Assembly (NCBI GenBank): GCA_942493305.1
Contig: OW818686.1
Coordinates: 3,968,001-4,032,000 of the forward strand
Source of the DNA: UBA7672 sp030824255
Lineage (GTDB): Bacteria > Pseudomonadota > Alphaproteobacteria > Caulobacterales > Hyphomonadaceae
Length of the DNA stretch: 64,000 bases
Direction: 5' to 3'
The notes beneath the pieces are model-generated. The model saw only the letters and a list, made by a program, of their open reading frames with translations, did no database searches and was not told the DNA's origin. The position numbers and the translations under genes are program-made. Below are positions 17,059 through 25,734 of the stretch, piece after piece (position 1 is the stretch's first letter; every line of letters starts with the position of its first letter).

Positions 17059-19692
17059 ATGCGCACTGAAACGCCCCCGCCCGTTCGGCTTGTTGATTAC
17101 CAGCCCTACCCCTTCAGGATCGAAGGCGTACGGATGCTGTTCCAGCTGCATCCCACAGACACGCGCGTGGTAACGGAGCTTACCGTCAAACGCACCGGCG
17201 CGCCGGAATCTGACATGCGGCTCGATGGCGAGAAGCTGACGCTGAAGAGCCTCAGGCTGAATGGCATGGCGCTGGCGGCTGACGCCTACGAGACGAATGA
17301 TGAAAGCCTGACGATCTTCGATCCGGGCGAGGCGTTCACGCTGGAAATCGAGACACGCATTTCGCCGGAGACGAACACCGAGCTTTCGGGGCTTTATACG
17401 TCGAGCGGTCGCTTCTGCACGCAGTGCGAGGCGGAAGGCTTTCGCCGGATCACCTATTATCCGGATCGGCCAGACGTCCTGTCGCCATTCTTCGTGCGCA
17501 TCGAGGCGGACAAGACAAAGTATCCCTACCTTCTTTCCAACGGAAATCCGGGGGCGGCGGGCGATCTCGACGGCGATCGGCATTTCGCGGAATGGACCGA
17601 TCCACATCCCAAGCCGTCCTACCTGTTCGCGCTGGTGGGCGGCGCGTTTGACGTGCTGCGCGATGACTTCACCACGATGTCGGGTCGCCCCGTAAAGCTG
17701 TCGATCTTCGTGGAGGAAGGCGATGCGCCGCGTGCGGAATATGCGATGCGGTCGCTGATCGCGTCGATGAAATGGGACGAGGAGGTGTTTGGCCGGGAAT
17801 ATGATCTGGATGTTTTCCAGATCGTCGCGGTGCGCGACTTCAACTTCGGCGCGATGGAGAACAAGGGCCTCAACATCTTCAACGCGGCCTATGTGCTGGC
17901 CGACGGGCAGACGGCGACAGACGCCGACTTCGAGGCCATCGAAAGCATCGTGGCGCACGAGTATTTCCACAACTGGACCGGCAACCGCATCACCTGCCGC
18001 GACTGGTTCCAGCTGTGCCTGAAGGAAGGTCTCACGGTCTATCGCGACCAGGAATTCTCCAAGGCGATGCGCTCGCCTGCTGTCACGCGGATCAAGGAAG
18101 TGATCCGCCTGCGGACACGGCAGTTTCCGGAAGACGCAGGTCCCCTCGCCCATTCCGTGCGGCCAGACACCTACGCGCGCATCGACAATCTCTACACGGC
18201 GACCGTCTACGAGAAGGGCGCGGAGCTGATCCGCATGTTGCGCCTGATGCTGGGCGACAAGCCGTTCTTCGATGGCATGACGAATTACTTTGACGCGCAG
18301 GACGGCACGGCTGCAACGATCGAGGACTTCATCGCGGCGTTCCAGCCGTTCACGGATCACGATCTGCAGGCCTTTGCGCGTTGGTATGCGCAGGCGGGTA
18401 CGCCGGCGGTGAAAGCTGCGGGCAGCTATGACGCGGGCAAGCGCGAGTACCGGCTGACCCTGACACAGAGCGTTGCGCCGACGCCGGGCCAGCCGGTCAA
18501 GACGCCGGTGCGGATACCGCTGCGCGTGGCGCTGTTTGGCGACAACGGCGCAAAGCTGGAGAGTGGGCTCAATGGCGGCGGACCAGCGGCGGACCACGTT
18601 CTGCTGCTCGACAAGGCGTCGAACGAGTTCGTGTTTGGGGGAGTCGCCTCGCAGCCGCGCGCTTCGATCAACCGTGGATTCTCGGCGCCGATCCGGCTGA
18701 CAGACGACATGGCGGAGGCAGATCGCGCGGCGCTCGCAGGCGCGGATGACGATGCTTTCGCGCAGTGGGATGCGCTGCAGGCGATCGCGCGCGCCATCAT
18801 TCTCGACGCGGTTCGCGCCGGCGCTCGGGAGGCGGACAAGGCGCGACTGGATGCGTTTGTGGCAGCCGTGAAGAATTCGGTTTCGCGTGCGGCGGCGAAT
18901 GATCCCGCTTATGCAGCGCTGCTGCTCTACCTGCCCACCGTTGGCGAACTTGTGCTCGATGTGAAGGACGCGGACCCGAGCGCCATCCACGATGTCCGTG
19001 CGCACATGCGTGGCGCCATTGCCGCGACGCTGGAACAATTGCTGCTCGGCGTTCTGGCGAAGGCCGAGCCCAAGGAATTCGATCCTTCGGCGGCAGCGGC
19101 TGGACGACGCGCGCTGCGCGCGTCGGCGCTGTCCCTGCTGTCTTCGCTGGGGGACCGGCATGAAGCGCTGGTGACCGCAACTTACCACGCAGCCGGAACG
19201 ATGACGGAGTCGCTCGCGGCGCTGAGTGCGCTATCGAACATTGAAACCGGCGGCTTCGACAGGGCGCTGGCGGACTTCGAGACGAAATGGTCGGCCTCCC
19301 CGCTGGTCATGGACAAGTGGTATGGCGTGCAGGCGATGTCGGTCCGCAAGGATTTGCGCGAGCGACTGGTCAAGCTGATGGCGCGGCCGGATTATGACCT
19401 GCGCAATCCGAACCGCGTGCGGTCCCTCGCCGCCTCGTTCGCAATGAACAATCCGGTGGCCTTCCATGCCGCGGACGGCTGGGGCTATCGCTTCCTCGCC
19501 GACCTGGTGCTGAAGGTCGATCCGCTGAACCCCGCACTGTCGGCGCGCCTGTGCACGGCGTTCGAAAGCTGGCGTGCGTTCAGCGCGAACCGGCGCGCAC
19601 ATGCCCATGCCGAACTGAAGCGCCTGGCGGAGGCCGGGCTTTCACGAAATGCGCAGGATATCGTGGCGCGAGGATTGGCCGACCCGGCCTAA
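17059..19692 (+). CDS. pepN: Aminopeptidase N (M1 family)
   Basis: 877 residues, the normal bacterial PepN length. The exopeptidase motif GAMEN is at 264-268 and the zinc site HEYFH at 300-304, with the third ligand Glu at about 323 in LKEGLTVYRDQEFS. An ERAP/DUF3458-like C-terminal helical region (about 540-877) completes the fold. It removes N-terminal residues from cytoplasmic peptides. The stand-alone gene starts about 165 bases after the upstream unknown gene. Confidence 0.96.
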   Translation: MRTETPPPVRLVDYQPYPFRIEGVRMLFQLHPTDTRVVTELTVKRTGAPESDMRLDGEKLTLKSLRLNGMALAADAYETNDESLTIFDPGEAFTLEIETRISPETNTELSGLYTSSGRFCTQCEAEGFRRITYYPDRPDVLSPFFVRIEADKTKYPYLLSNGNPGAAGDLDGDRHFAEWTDPHPKPSYLFALVGGAFDVLRDDFTTMSGRPVKLSIFVEEGDAPRAEYAMRSLIASMKWDEEVFGREYDLDVFQIVAVRDFNFGAMENKGLNIFNAAYVLADGQTATDADFEAIESIVAHEYFHNWTGNRITCRDWFQLCLKEGLTVYRDQEFSKAMRSPAVTRIKEVIRLRTRQFPEDAGPLAHSVRPDTYARIDNLYTATVYEKGAELIRMLRLMLGDKPFFDGMTNYFDAQDGTAATIEDFIAAFQPFTDHDLQAFARWYAQAGTPAVKAAGSYDAGKREYRLTLTQSVAPTPGQPVKTPVRIPLRVALFGDNGAKLESGLNGGGPAADHVLLLDKASNEFVFGGVASQPRASINRGFSAPIRLTDDMAEADRAALAGADDDAFAQWDALQAIARAIILDAVRAGAREADKARLDAFVAAVKNSVSRAAANDPAYAALLLYLPTVGELVLDVKDADPSAIHDVRAHMRGAIAATLEQLLLGVLAKAEPKEFDPSAAAAGRRALRASALSLLSSLGDRHEALVTATYHAAGTMTESLAALSALSNIETGGFDRALADFETKWSASPLVMDKWYGVQAMSVRKDLRERLVKLMARPDYDLRNPNRVRSLAASFAMNNPVAFHAADGWGYRFLADLVLKVDPLNPALSARLCTAFESWRAFSANRRAHAHAELKRLAEAGLSRNAQDIVARGLADPA

Positions 19693-19742
19693 TCGTCTGT
19701 TTGGCAACGACTTTTCGACGTTTGGCCTGCCCGCAATTAACG

Positions 19743-19758
19743 TTAACCGATAGCTAAC
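19743..19758 (+). promoter_or_regulatory. Putative CtrA box upstream of the EAL gene
   Basis: TTAACCGATAGCTAAC matches the CtrA consensus TTAA-N7-TTAAC with one mismatch (C for the first T of the second half). A further TTAA lies six bases before it. It is centred about 57 bases upstream of the EAL start, a position compatible with activation. Confidence 0.55.
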
Positions 19759-19806
19759 GGCCCGCCGATAGCGTCGACGACGGCTGAATGCGACCGGGCG
19801 GCGGGA

Positions 19807-20931
19807 ATGTCGGGGACTGAAAACGGATCACGGCTTCGGGATTACGCCTATGCGGCGGCGGACCTCATGGTCACGACCGACGCCGCCGGCATCATCATCG
19901 ACGCCGAGGGCGACGCCACCCTCCTCCACCACCCCTCCCCCAACCGCCTCCTCCACCGCAACGCCGTCGACCTCATCAGCGGCGCCGAGGCAAGCCGCCT
20001 TCGCGAAGAAATGTGGGCGCTGGGGCCGGGGCGACGGATTTCCTGGGAAGACCTGCAGTCGATCGAAGGCGGTCGACGCATCGTCGCCCAGCGCAGTACG
20101 ACCTCGCCCAACAGTTTCATCTTCAGCATTTCATACATGCCCGCGTCAGCGAACATCCGCGCCGAGCGGGCGGAAGAAGTCCTCGCGGAACGCTTCCGCG
20201 ACTCCGTGATGAACGGCCGCTTGATGGCCGCGCGCCAGCCTGTGGTCGAGACACGCAGCGGAGCGGTGAGCCACTACGAAGTCCTCGCGCGTTTCGACGG
20301 CGAGGACTCGCCCGTCGGCATGATCATGGCAGCGGAGAAGAGCGGCCAGATCGCGCATCTCGACTACATAATGGTGACGGCTGCGGCGGCGCAGCTGGAG
20401 CAGCAGCCGGATCCGCTACTGCGCCTTGCCGTGAACATTTCGGGAGAGTCGCTTCAGCGGCTGGACGTCATCCGCGAGCTGTGCGCGGCGATTTCCGGAC
20501 ACAAATTTACCCGAAGCCGCCTGATCATCGAGATCACGGAATCGGCTCATATCAAGGATATCGATACGGCTGCGCGCGCCGTTAGCATGCTGCGTGCGCT
20601 GGGGGTTGGCGTTTCTCTGGATGATTTCGGCGCCGGGTCGGCTTCGTTCGGCTATCTGCGTGCGCTCGACGTAGACGGCCTGAAATTCGATGGCAGCTTC
20701 CTGCAGGCCACCGAGTCCAACAAACGCGGCCTCGCCCTCATGCGTCACGTAGCGCGAATGTGCACCGAACTTGGGATCAGCTCCGTGGGCGAACGCATCG
20801 AGACTGAATCCGATCGCCGCCTTCTGCTTGATGCAGGCGTCAAGTATGCGCAGGGCTATCTTTATGGCCGGCCGACAATTGACGAGACCTTCTTTGCACG
20901 TGGTCCGCGCACGTTGCGCAGCGCGGCATAG
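19807..20931 (+). CDS. PAS-like/EAL-domain protein, likely c-di-GMP phosphodiesterase
   Basis: 374 residues. A PAS-like N-terminal region (about 10-110) precedes an EAL domain (about 130-370). The signature is YEVLARF (EVL instead of EAL), and the rest is largely intact: VNISGESL, IIEITES, the metal-binding DDFGAGSASFGYL, LKFDGSFL and AQGYLYGRP. Most metal and catalytic residues therefore seem kept, and hydrolysis of c-di-GMP to pGpG is plausible. There is no GGDEF domain. It is followed after eight bases by a receiver-only regulator on the same strand. Confidence 0.85.
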   Translation: MSGTENGSRLRDYAYAAADLMVTTDAAGIIIDAEGDATLLHHPSPNRLLHRNAVDLISGAEASRLREEMWALGPGRRISWEDLQSIEGGRRIVAQRSTTSPNSFIFSISYMPASANIRAERAEEVLAERFRDSVMNGRLMAARQPVVETRSGAVSHYEVLARFDGEDSPVGMIMAAEKSGQIAHLDYIMVTAAAAQLEQQPDPLLRLAVNISGESLQRLDVIRELCAAISGHKFTRSRLIIEITESAHIKDIDTAARAVSMLRALGVGVSLDDFGAGSASFGYLRALDVDGLKFDGSFLQATESNKRGLALMRHVARMCTELGISSVGERIETESDRRLLLDAGVKYAQGYLYGRPTIDETFFARGPRTLRSAA

Positions 20932-20939
20932 GCGCAGCC

Positions 20940-21476
20940 ATGGCCCTGTCCCTTGCACGCCTGAAAGTGCTGGTTGTCGATGACAACCTTCATATGTCGA
21001 ACATCGTGAAAACGATCCTGCGAGGCTTCGACGTGAAGGATCTCTATGACGCAGACACAGGCGAGGACGCTTTCAACGTCCTACGGGAAACGTCGATTGA
21101 CCTGGTGATTACCGATTTCGCAATGGATCCGCTTGATGGCTGCGGGCTGACCCGCAGGATCCGGACCGCCCACGACACCCCCAACCAATTCATGCCGATC
21201 CTGATGCTGACGGCCTACGCAGAGCGGTCGAAGGTGGAACAGGCGCGAGATGCGGGCGTAAACGAATTCTGCGCCAAGCCAGTCACCGCAACACAGCTTT
21301 ACCGGAAGGTCTGCTCGATCATAAACGCGCCGCGCTCGTTCATCCGCACGAGCGTCTATTTCGGCCCGGATCGCCGGCGTCGGCCGGACGATGACTATGA
21401 TGGAACCGACCGTCGTGACGCGCTGGACGAGGACTCCGTGTCGGCTCCGGCGAAGAAAACCGGGACGAATGGCTGA
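20940..21476 (+). CDS. Single-domain response regulator (CheY-like)
   Basis: 178 residues. The receiver domain (about 9-128) begins VLVVDDNLHMSNIVK, has the phosphoacceptor Asp in LVITDFAMDPLDG, a Thr/Ala switch in MLTAYAE and the conserved Lys in CAKPVTA. A C-terminal tail rich in Arg and Asp (YFGPDRRRRPDDDYDG) follows, with no output domain. It is probably cotranscribed with the EAL gene and may relay a phosphate to or from the kinase encoded next. Confidence 0.9.
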   Translation: MALSLARLKVLVVDDNLHMSNIVKTILRGFDVKDLYDADTGEDAFNVLRETSIDLVITDFAMDPLDGCGLTRRIRTAHDTPNQFMPILMLTAYAERSKVEQARDAGVNEFCAKPVTATQLYRKVCSIINAPRSFIRTSVYFGPDRRRRPDDDYDGTDRRDALDEDSVSAPAKKTGTNG

Positions 21477-21587
21477 TCCCGGTCACGGTAATTTTCCATC
21501 AGAAATTCGCATCTCAAACAGCCCACTAGCTTGGCCACCGCCCAAAAGCGCCTTAGCGCTGCTGAGGCGCGACGCCATGGCCCACAA

Positions 21588-21603
21588 TTAATCTGCCATT
21601 AAC
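21588..21603 (+). promoter_or_regulatory. Putative CtrA box, perfect match, upstream of the PAS kinase
   Basis: TTAATCTGCCATTAAC is an exact TTAA-N7-TTAAC CtrA consensus, lying 61-76 bases before the kinase start. TTAA is rare in this GC-rich sequence, which makes a full match less likely to be chance. Confidence 0.65.
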
Positions 21604-21663
21604 CCTTTCGCAGCGTTTCGACTCCAGAACTGGTGAGTCTTTAGTCGTAGGCGGGGCATCGTA

Positions 21664-23964
21664 TTGGCGAGGAGGGTCAGCAAGGGACCCAGGGTGCATT
21701 TGCATGCGCCCCGGCAGAAACCGCGCAGCGCGGTTCCCCTTGGCATGCTCAGCCTCCTGATGGTCGCGTTTGGCGGCTCTCTTGCGCTGAAAGCGTTCGA
21801 AGAACGCCAGTTCGCGGACTCCACAATTCTTGCTCAGCAGGCACGCGAGGCGGATACGCTGTCCGGTCACGCGCGAGCCGAAATGATTGCGTCCCGCGCG
21901 CGAATGGAAGGCCTGCTGCAAGGGGGGGCGTCGCTGGAGACAGTCCGCCGTAGCGTGGGCTTTGACGCGGTAAGTGAACGGCCGCCGCCAGCCGACACGT
22001 GGGCACAGCTGGCGGACGACGACAGCATTCGGATCTACGCACAGGCGGAGAATGGGCGCTGGGTTTCTGGCCTCAAGACGAAATCGACCTTGCTGCCGCA
22101 GGCCCTTGATGGGCGGAGCTTCCACCTGATCGATGCCGCCAGCATTCCGCTCGTGTCGCGCTTCGAGACAGTGAACTTCGAACGGTCAACGGTCGCCTGT
22201 TCGCCGATTGCAACGTCTGGCATCGCGGCATGCGTGTTCCGTCCGGCGCCGCTGTTCGGCCTGGGCGACCTGAACCGGCTGATCATCTACGGCCTGCTGC
22301 TGACGGCGCCGCTGCTGGCGGTATTTGGACTGGTCGGAGTGATAAGGCGGGTGGAGCGCGACAAATCCGACGCCGAGGCCCGCATCCCTTCCCGCGCGGA
22401 GGTCGAGAAAAATACATGGGCCGGGTTCGAAGTTGGCGGCGTGTTCGGCCTGTGGCGCTGGAATCCGCAGAGCCAGCTGCTGACTATCGGACCTGAAGCC
22501 TGCGCACTTCTGGGCGCAAACCATGATGGCGACATGACGCTCGATGAGTTCACCTCAGTGGTGAACGAAGATAGTCGTCGTCGCGTGCGCGAGGCGCTTG
22601 AGATTGCGGGCAAGAACCGGCAGGTGAACCTGACCTTCCAGGGCGTGGGTCGCATGGCTGGTCGGCACTTCGAACTGATGGGGGGAGGTGACGACGGAAG
22701 CATTTCCGGAGCTCTGCTCAATGTCACGGATCGCGTCGAAGCGCAGAAGGCTTCGCGCAGGGCGGAGGCGCTTGCGCGCACGGCGCTGGATGCGCATCCG
22801 GGTCCATTCGCACTTTGGGACAGCCGAAAGCGGCTGACCCACTGGAACGCCGCCTTCGGTCGCGCCTTCAACCTCGACAAGGATGTTCTGCACTCGGGCG
22901 CATCATACGATCTGGTGATGGCGGAGCTTTCAAAGTTCGTACGCGTGGAGCGTCCGCTGGGCGACGACGCCAATGCGCGCGAGATTTTGCTGCTGTCGGA
23001 CACGTGGATCCGCTTGGTGGATCGCCGCACGGCGTCTGACGGATTGATCACCGTCGGCTTGGACATCAGCAACCTCAAGCGCCAGGAAGCCGGCCTGCAG
23101 CGCAGCGAGCGTCGCCTGCGCACGATGGTTGAAGAGCTACAGCGTGCGAAAGGTCAGGCGCAGGAACTGGCCGAGAAATACGCCGAAGCCAAGACACGCG
23201 CCGAACGCGCGAGCCAGGCGAAGGGCGCCTTCCTCTCCAACATGAGCCACGAGTTGCGTACGCCGCTGAACCACATCAACGGCTTTGCCGAGATGATGGC
23301 GAATGAGATCTACGGGCCGCTGGGGAGCGATCGCTACAAGGAATATGCTGAGGATATCGTGCAGGCCGCAAAGCATCTCGAGGAAATGATCAACGACATC
23401 CTCGATATGTCCAAGTTCGAGGCGGGGAAGATGCGCCTCTCGGCCACGCAGATCGATCCCGTGGATGCGGTTGATGGTGCCGTGAAGCTGGCGCGGCGCC
23501 GTGCAGCTGACCGTGAAGTCTCACTTATCTTCGATCCGGATGATGATGTTCCCGAGATCAGCGGCGACCATCGGGCAATAAAGCAGATGACGTTCAACCT
23601 CATCACCAACTCGATCAAGTTCACCGATACCGGAGGCGAAATCCATGTGTCGGTAATGCACGAGGCGCCGTGGGTGGTGATCCGCGTGCGCGACACAGGC
23701 ATTGGTATTTCTCCAGAAGACCTCCCTCGTCTTGCCCAGCCATTCGAACAGGTGACGACGCCGGAGGCCAAGGAACGCAATGTTCGGGGCACTGGGCTCG
23801 GGCTCGCGCTGACCAAATCGTTCGCCGAACTGCATGGCGGGCGCATGAGCATTGCAAGCGAGCTCGGCAAAGGCACCGAAGTCTCGATTTTCCTGCCGGT
23901 CGGCAAGACTGCGCACAACAACCTCACGGCAGCCGACCGCTCACGCGTCACGGAAACGGCCTGA
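21664..23964 (+). CDS. Membrane PAS-domain sensor histidine kinase (PleC-like)
   Basis: Up to 766 residues from a TTG at 21664; a GTG at 21694 is an alternative start. TM segments at about 25-40 and 200-222 flank a periplasmic loop of about 160 residues. PAS domains (about 255-350 and 370-470), a coiled coil (about 480-525), HisKA with the phospho-His529 in MSHELRTPL, and an HATPase with NLITNSIKFT, DTGIGI and GTGLGLAL follow. The HisKA and downstream region resemble PleC-type kinases of Caulobacter relatives. A perfect CtrA box lies upstream. No regulator is fused; the receiver gene at 20940 is a candidate partner. Confidence 0.85.
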   Translation: MARRVSKGPRVHLHAPRQKPRSAVPLGMLSLLMVAFGGSLALKAFEERQFADSTILAQQAREADTLSGHARAEMIASRARMEGLLQGGASLETVRRSVGFDAVSERPPPADTWAQLADDDSIRIYAQAENGRWVSGLKTKSTLLPQALDGRSFHLIDAASIPLVSRFETVNFERSTVACSPIATSGIAACVFRPAPLFGLGDLNRLIIYGLLLTAPLLAVFGLVGVIRRVERDKSDAEARIPSRAEVEKNTWAGFEVGGVFGLWRWNPQSQLLTIGPEACALLGANHDGDMTLDEFTSVVNEDSRRRVREALEIAGKNRQVNLTFQGVGRMAGRHFELMGGGDDGSISGALLNVTDRVEAQKASRRAEALARTALDAHPGPFALWDSRKRLTHWNAAFGRAFNLDKDVLHSGASYDLVMAELSKFVRVERPLGDDANAREILLLSDTWIRLVDRRTASDGLITVGLDISNLKRQEAGLQRSERRLRTMVEELQRAKGQAQELAEKYAEAKTRAERASQAKGAFLSNMSHELRTPLNHINGFAEMMANEIYGPLGSDRYKEYAEDIVQAAKHLEEMINDILDMSKFEAGKMRLSATQIDPVDAVDGAVKLARRRAADREVSLIFDPDDDVPEISGDHRAIKQMTFNLITNSIKFTDTGGEIHVSVMHEAPWVVIRVRDTGIGISPEDLPRLAQPFEQVTTPEAKERNVRGTGLGLALTKSFAELHGGRMSIASELGKGTEVSIFLPVGKTAHNNLTAADRSRVTETA

Positions 23965-23973
23965 TAGGTTCAG

Positions 23974-24573
23974 CTAGTTCTTGTTGGGGGGAGAAGTCGC
24001 CGTGAGCGGCGGCTTGGCGTCGGCGCCCGGCAACTTCGCGAACGGCTCGCGCCCCTCCGGCCGGTCTTTGTTGTCAGCGCGCTGGACGCGCGCATTGAAT
24101 GGCGTCAGCAAGCCCACCGCTGCTGTTGCACGAGCCTCCGGCGGCATCCCGCCGATGTGGCTGATAAGGATATCTTCCGCGATGTCCTGCAGCTTCTTTT
24201 CGCGAACCTGGAAGATGGCGACCGCATCCCGTAGCCTTGCTTCATCGAACGGCTCTGCAACTGCGGAACTGTAGACATGCTGGCCAGCCTCGCTCAACCT
24301 TGCCCGCTCACCGCTCATCGCGATCCAGCTCTCGCGCAGCTGCTTGCGCAACTCGGTACGGTCGCTTTCCGCGAGCTGAGCCCAGGCGGCGTTCACAGTG
24401 TCGGATGTAGGACCATAACGCTCCAGCTGCAGCTGGACGCTCGGCTCCGACGGGGCCGAGGGGCTCAGTAGCCTTCCCGCGACGATGCCGAGGAGGACAG
24501 CGTTCACGACGAGTGAGGCGATCAGAATATAGGAAAGCGGGAAACGCATCAGGGCTCTAGCGTTCGCCATCAT
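23974..24573 (-). CDS. Membrane-anchored periplasmic metal-resistance-like protein
   Basis: Up to 199 residues; the start could also be the third Met (about residue 9). One TM segment (FPLSYILIASLVVNAVLLGIV) is followed by a helical periplasmic region with ELRKQLRESWIAMSGERARL. That pattern resembles Metal_resist (CnrX/ZraP/Spy-like) proteins, which sense or buffer metals and envelope stress. The start lies within the 3' end of the anti-sigma gene, and the trio with the ECF sigma gene suggests a feedback or target role in that regulon. Confidence 0.65.
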   Translation of the reverse strand: MMANARALMRFPLSYILIASLVVNAVLLGIVAGRLLSPSAPSEPSVQLQLERYGPTSDTVNAAWAQLAESDRTELRKQLRESWIAMSGERARLSEAGQHVYSSAVAEPFDEARLRDAVAIFQVREKKLQDIAEDILISHIGGMPPEARATAAVGLLTPFNARVQRADNKDRPEGREPFAKLPGADAKPPLTATSPPNKN

Positions 24574-25012
24574 CTATCGCCATCAGGAAAACGGCCCCGG
24601 CCCCGCTGCCCGACAGGCTGAGCATGGACGCATAGTCCGTTCCAGCGACGGTTTTCGGCTCCCCCGCGTAGCCAACTGCAAAACCCAATGCCAGCGACGC
24701 AGCAAGGGCTCCGCCGGTCGCCCATTTGGGCATGGACCAGATAACGCCAAAACCACCGGCCGGTTGGGTCGCTCGCTTGCCGGGCGACGTCGACAGGATT
24801 TGCGTCTCAAGCGCGATGGAGGCTGGCGCATCTTTTTCCAACGCCAGCAGTTGATCAAACGCGCGTTCGCTTTCCCATACGTCCTTCACCCGATGTGGTG
24901 CGATTTCGAGGAAAGCCGCGGCAGCGTCCTTTTCACTGTCCGGCCAGCGCATCATGTCTGCGCCATAGACCGCCAGAAACTCCATGAAACGGGCTTCATT
25001 CATGATCTTCAC
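24557..25012 (-). CDS. Probable anti-sigma factor (membrane)
   Basis: 151 residues. The cytoplasmic N-terminal half is helical (MNEARFMEFLAVYGADMMRW, with a pattern of acidic and Trp residues), followed by a single TM segment (WATGGALAASLALGFAVGYA, about 97-116) and a short periplasmic tail. No sequence family is certain, but its start overlaps the ECF sigma stop by four bases. The size and topology are those of an anti-sigma factor, so the assignment is mainly contextual. Confidence 0.65.
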   Translation of the reverse strand: MKIMNEARFMEFLAVYGADMMRWPDSEKDAAAAFLEIAPHRVKDVWESERAFDQLLALEKDAPASIALETQILSTSPGKRATQPAGGFGVIWSMPKWATGGALAASLALGFAVGYAGEPKTVAGTDYASMLSLSGSGAGAVFLMAIDDGER

Positions 25013-25575
25013 CCTGTCTCCAGTCCGCTGAGAAGATCTGCTCGCTCCGCGGCGAGGGCAGATTTCAGCGTACGCCGTGCTCGTGAAAGCAGGCTCTCAA
25101 GAGCTTCAACGCTCACGCCGAGAATTTCCGCCGCCTCTATATTCGTGCGGTCCTGATAGTAACAAAGCACCAGGGCAGCGCGCTGACGTTCCGGCAAATC
25201 ACCCAGCGCCACGCGCACGCGATCGCGACGTTGGCGGTCATCCAGCGCGCGGGTTGCAGAAGCCTGCGTGTCGATCGTTTCGGGAGAGACCTCACCACCA
25301 TTTCGGCCAGAACGGCGCAACCTGTCGAGGCAGAGATTCATCGCCACCCGATGCATCCAGGTCTCGAATTTTGCCTGACCTGGCTTCCAGGCCGCCGCAT
25401 GCTTCCAGACACGCAGGAACACTTCCTGCGCCACATCGTCCGCTTCCGCTGCATCACCCAGCATCCGTCGGGCCAGACCTACCATGCGAGGCAAATGGCG
25501 GCGAACCAGCTCGGCTGCCGCCCGCTTGTCGCCGGCGCCAATGCGCCCAACCAGCTCATCGTCCGGATCCCGCAT
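25009..25575 (-). CDS. ECF-type RNA polymerase sigma factor
   Basis: 188 residues from the ATG at 25575 (MRDPDDELVGRIGAGD), the usual beginning of this family; an open extension to 25656 is less likely. Region 2 (AEADDVAQEVFLRVWKHA, then WMHRVAMNLCLDRLRR) and region 4 (LPERQRAALVLCYYQDRTN, then AAEILGVSVEALESLLSRAR) are both present. It would redirect RNA polymerase when released by the anti-sigma factor encoded next. It is the first gene of a three-gene overlapping operon and may autoregulate. Confidence 0.93.
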   Translation of the reverse strand: MRDPDDELVGRIGAGDKRAAAELVRRHLPRMVGLARRMLGDAAEADDVAQEVFLRVWKHAAAWKPGQAKFETWMHRVAMNLCLDRLRRSGRNGGEVSPETIDTQASATRALDDRQRRDRVRVALGDLPERQRAALVLCYYQDRTNIEAAEILGVSVEALESLLSRARRTLKSALAAERADLLSGLETG

Positions 25576-25734
25576 GGCGTGATCGCCAACTCCGACCTGC
25601 GCCCCGCCCCGTGCTGACAATCTGTCGAGGACAATGACGCGCCCCACTTTATGCATCCTGTCGCTGCTTTTGCCGAGTGTTTCTTGCTCACGGTCGCAGG
25701 CGCATTGGGCATGCGGGCATATTCCTGCCGGCTA

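Noticed and set aside
16714..19188. Long minus-strand frame opposite pepN
   Set aside because: pepN has clear M1 motifs; the opposite frame is Arg-rich and shows no motif, so it is a shadow.
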